DNA of 6,982 nt from contig JAFTNE010000253.1 in NCBI GenBank assembly GCA_017452035.1, positions 1 to 6,982 of the forward strand. Direction: 5' to 3'. Of the stretch, positions 5,413 through 6,982 are shown in pieces (the stretch's first letter is position 1; each line of letters starts with the position of its first letter). This DNA is from Clostridia bacterium (GTDB lineage: Bacteria > Bacillota > Clostridia > Christensenellales > CAG-314). The notes below the pieces were generated by a model that did no database searches, was not told the origin of the DNA, and was given only the letters and a program-made list of their open reading frames with translations. Position numbers and translations under genes: made by a program.

Positions 5413-5542
5413 AGTTTTTGTAGTTGTTTGTAGCTTTACATTTGTTGTACCCGTGTATTAATTTGATGTGTCAAATCAGGTAGTGCGAGCAAAGTTGTTT
5501 GCTAACTCAAAATTATTTGTACTTGCAAACTGGTAAGCAAAA

Positions 5543-6943
5543 TCAAGCCTCGGCAGATGCATCAACGTAAAATAGGTAAATTTCTGCAATACGTGCAACC
5601 TTATTGCTTGTGTTTGCAAGTGTTACCGAGTCAACTCCTTCCAACTTGATTGTCACGTTGTTGCCCTCGGTTGTGAAAGTGTATCCTGCCGACTGCAAAA
5701 ACAATTCAAGTTCGTCAACGTACGTAGAGCCACTTGAAACAAACGTTAGTGCAACAATCTTTTTACCATTTGTTGCAGACACTGTCAAATTGTTGTTGTT
5801 TTGAACTCGGTAGTGGTTTGTACCGTTTGTGTTGAGCGAAGAGGTGCCTTTATCAACAACAACGTTAAATTCTGTTCCCTTCCAAGTTGCAGTGCCTTTT
5901 GTCGTGTCAAAGTTTGCAGTATCCTTGATGGAGTCGTAGTGAGTTTTGATTACTTCTCTAACAGTGTCAGTTGGCAAAGTGCAACGGTCGCAAAGGCTAT
6001 CGCAATTTTCGTCAGTATGCCCCAAAGCATTGCCGTAGCTTGCAAGGCACATGCAGTAGGCTGGCTCAAAACACGTTGCAGGAGTAGTAGTAAAGTCGCA
6101 GGTGTGCTTGGAGATTATTTCCACCAAAATACCCCCTTCGACACAAGGATAGTAGCCTTTGGGCGCGCTTGCTGTGGTAAATTTGCCCACCTTGCCGTAA
6201 ATTTTGATGGTATCGCCCACCAAAAGTCTAAACTTCCACGTGGAGTGAAGTTCGCCAATTTCGTTTTTAGGCATCCTGATGAGCAACTCAACGCCGTTTT
6301 CGTCCGTAATCCAAAAGATACCATTTTTAACGTCGCCTTCGGTGTAGTATCTAACAATTTTGCCGACAACGTAGTACTTTCTGTCCGTGCCAAGTTTAGA
6401 GCCAAGTGCGTTTGCTGTTGCAAGACCGAGTAGGCTGTCGGCTTTGGGAGCAACCTTGCCCGTGCATCCCTCTCTGTCGCAGTCAATGTCGAGGTTTTCG
6501 TCAATGTGGCCCAGTGCAGAAGTTTGTTCGGTGTAGGTGTTGCCACACTCACAAGTGTAGGTTGTTGTGCCCACTTGGGTACAAGTGGGCGCTATTTCAA
6601 CTGCCGTGTGGTTGTGTTCGTGAGTATCGGGGTTGATGTAGTTGGGGTCGTTTGCTCCACAATTGATGCAGGTACCGTTGCTGTAACTGTGGTCGAGTGG
6701 AGCCACGGTATCATCTTGTTTGGAACTGCCACAAGTAGAGCAAGAGTAAGTTGTAAAACCAGATTGCTCACAGGTAGGAATAATTGTTGAGCCTTTTACC
6801 CAAGCGTGCCCAAGTTTGTCAAGTTTACTATCGGTGTAACTATCGCCACAAATTGTGCATGTGTGGGTGGTGTAACCAGCAGTTGTGCAAGTGGGATTTG
6901 TAATAGCTGATGTATAACTGAGTCCAAGTGCGTCAACTTCGTT
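5543..6943 (-). CDS. C-terminal part of a secreted Cys-module / OB-fold surface protein (partial)
   Basis: The frame is open from 6943 to TGA 5543. The only in-frame start-like codon is GTG 6706, which has no Shine-Dalgarno sequence and falls in mid-domain, so I treat this as the 3' part of a larger gene. From the N-terminus: about three Cys modules of the type PTC-T-xxG-TT-x-C-xx-CG (PTCTTAGYTTHTCTICG, PTCEQSGFTTYSCSTCG, PTCTQVGTTTYTCECG), linked by GH-type spacers. Next is an OB-fold-like domain (about residues 91-197 counted from the GTG; YYVVGKIV, IFWITDENGVELLIR, VGDTIKIYGKV), then a degenerate Cys module ending GHTDENCDSLCDRC. The last domain is a beta-rich region (about 248-382, THYDSIKD...YRVQNNNNLTVS...RIAEIYLFYV). 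These combinations are known in large secreted proteins of gut Bacillota. The N-terminus and signal peptide are outside; the C-terminus ends AEA with no LPxTG anchor. The terminator is at 5382-5412. Confidence 0.75.
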   Translation of the reverse strand, partial: NEVDALGLSYTSAITNPTCTTAGYTTHTCTICGDSYTDSKLDKLGHAWVKGSTIIPTCEQSGFTTYSCSTCGSSKQDDTVAPLDHSYSNGTCINCGANDPNYINPDTHEHNHTAVEIAPTCTQVGTTTYTCECGNTYTEQTSALGHIDENLDIDCDREGCTGKVAPKADSLLGLATANALGSKLGTDRKYYVVGKIVRYYTEGDVKNGIFWITDENGVELLIRMPKNEIGELHSTWKFRLLVGDTIKIYGKVGKFTTASAPKGYYPCVEGGILVEIISKHTCDFTTTPATCFEPAYCMCLASYGNALGHTDENCDSLCDRCTLPTDTVREVIKTHYDSIKDTANFDTTKGTATWKGTEFNVVVDKGTSSLNTNGTNHYRVQNNNNLTVSATNGKKIVALTFVSSGSTYVDELELFLQSAGYTFTTEGNNVTIKLEGVDSVTLANTSNKVARIAEIYLFYVDASAEA

Positions 6944-6982
6944 TTAAGTGTAAATATCTCCACAGGTTGATCAAGTAAACGT
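6944..6982 (-). pseudogene. Continuation of the surface-protein frame interrupted by two stops
   Basis: The same frame, translated past TAA (6944-6946) and TGA (6971-6973), still reads the module pattern: TFT-stop-STCGDIYT-stop. TGA stands where the other modules have a Cys codon. The region lies at the extreme window edge, so base errors are as likely as true decay. Confidence 0.5.

Noticed and set aside
5801..6433. Rightward 210-residue open frame
   Set aside because: Lies opposite the OB-fold and Cys modules, which show clear domain patterns; it has no RBS.
6971..6973. TGA at a Cys position read as selenocysteine or as a sense codon
   Set aside because: A TAA also interrupts the frame nearby, TGA is a normal stop elsewhere in the window, and no SECIS-like hairpin was evident next to it.

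Overview
The window looks like chromosomal DNA of a low-GC, Gram-positive-type bacterium, most likely an uncultured member of the Bacillota (Clostridia-like). The reasons are AT-rich spacers, strong AGGAGG-type ribosome binding sites, sigma-A-like promoters with TATAAT boxes, intrinsic terminators with T-runs, a VUT/YhhQ-family transporter and a secreted protein built from 'PTC..xG.TT..C..CG' modules. This taxonomic guess is inference. No phage, IS transposase, CRISPR, rRNA or tRNA signal was seen.

Layout. The left third reads rightwards: the 3' part of rsmI (16S rRNA ribose methyltransferase, cut by the window edge); an unrecognised Tyr-rich protein that follows it, probably in the same transcript; an intrinsic terminator at 1361-1389; then an orphan three-helix membrane protein (1477-2127) with a strong RBS. 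The right two thirds read leftwards. From right to left these are: the C-terminal part of a large secreted Cys-module/OB-fold protein (from the right edge to 5543); a stand-alone four-helix membrane protein with a basic, repeat-built coiled-coil tail (5255-4359); and a compact three-gene operon with its own promoter (about 4304-4276): a VUT/YhhQ-type transporter, a short-chain dehydrogenase/reductase and a small Cys-rich protein (4209-2370). The two directions converge at 2128-2369. That spacer holds a compound palindromic repeat (2170-2282) and a perfect 14-bp-stem hairpin (2328-2356) that can serve as a terminator for both sides.

How the genes work together. rsmI is housekeeping ribosome modification. 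The VUT-SDR-Cys-rich operon is the only unit where function may be shared: the transporter family is known for import of queuosine precursors, the SDR would act on a small molecule, and the third gene has no assigned role. The two orphan membrane proteins have no recognisable family and are each transcribed alone or nearly so. The right-edge protein is likely surface-exposed. Its reading frame carries two stop codons in the last 40 bases although the protein repeat pattern continues through them, which suggests contig-end errors or a decaying gene.
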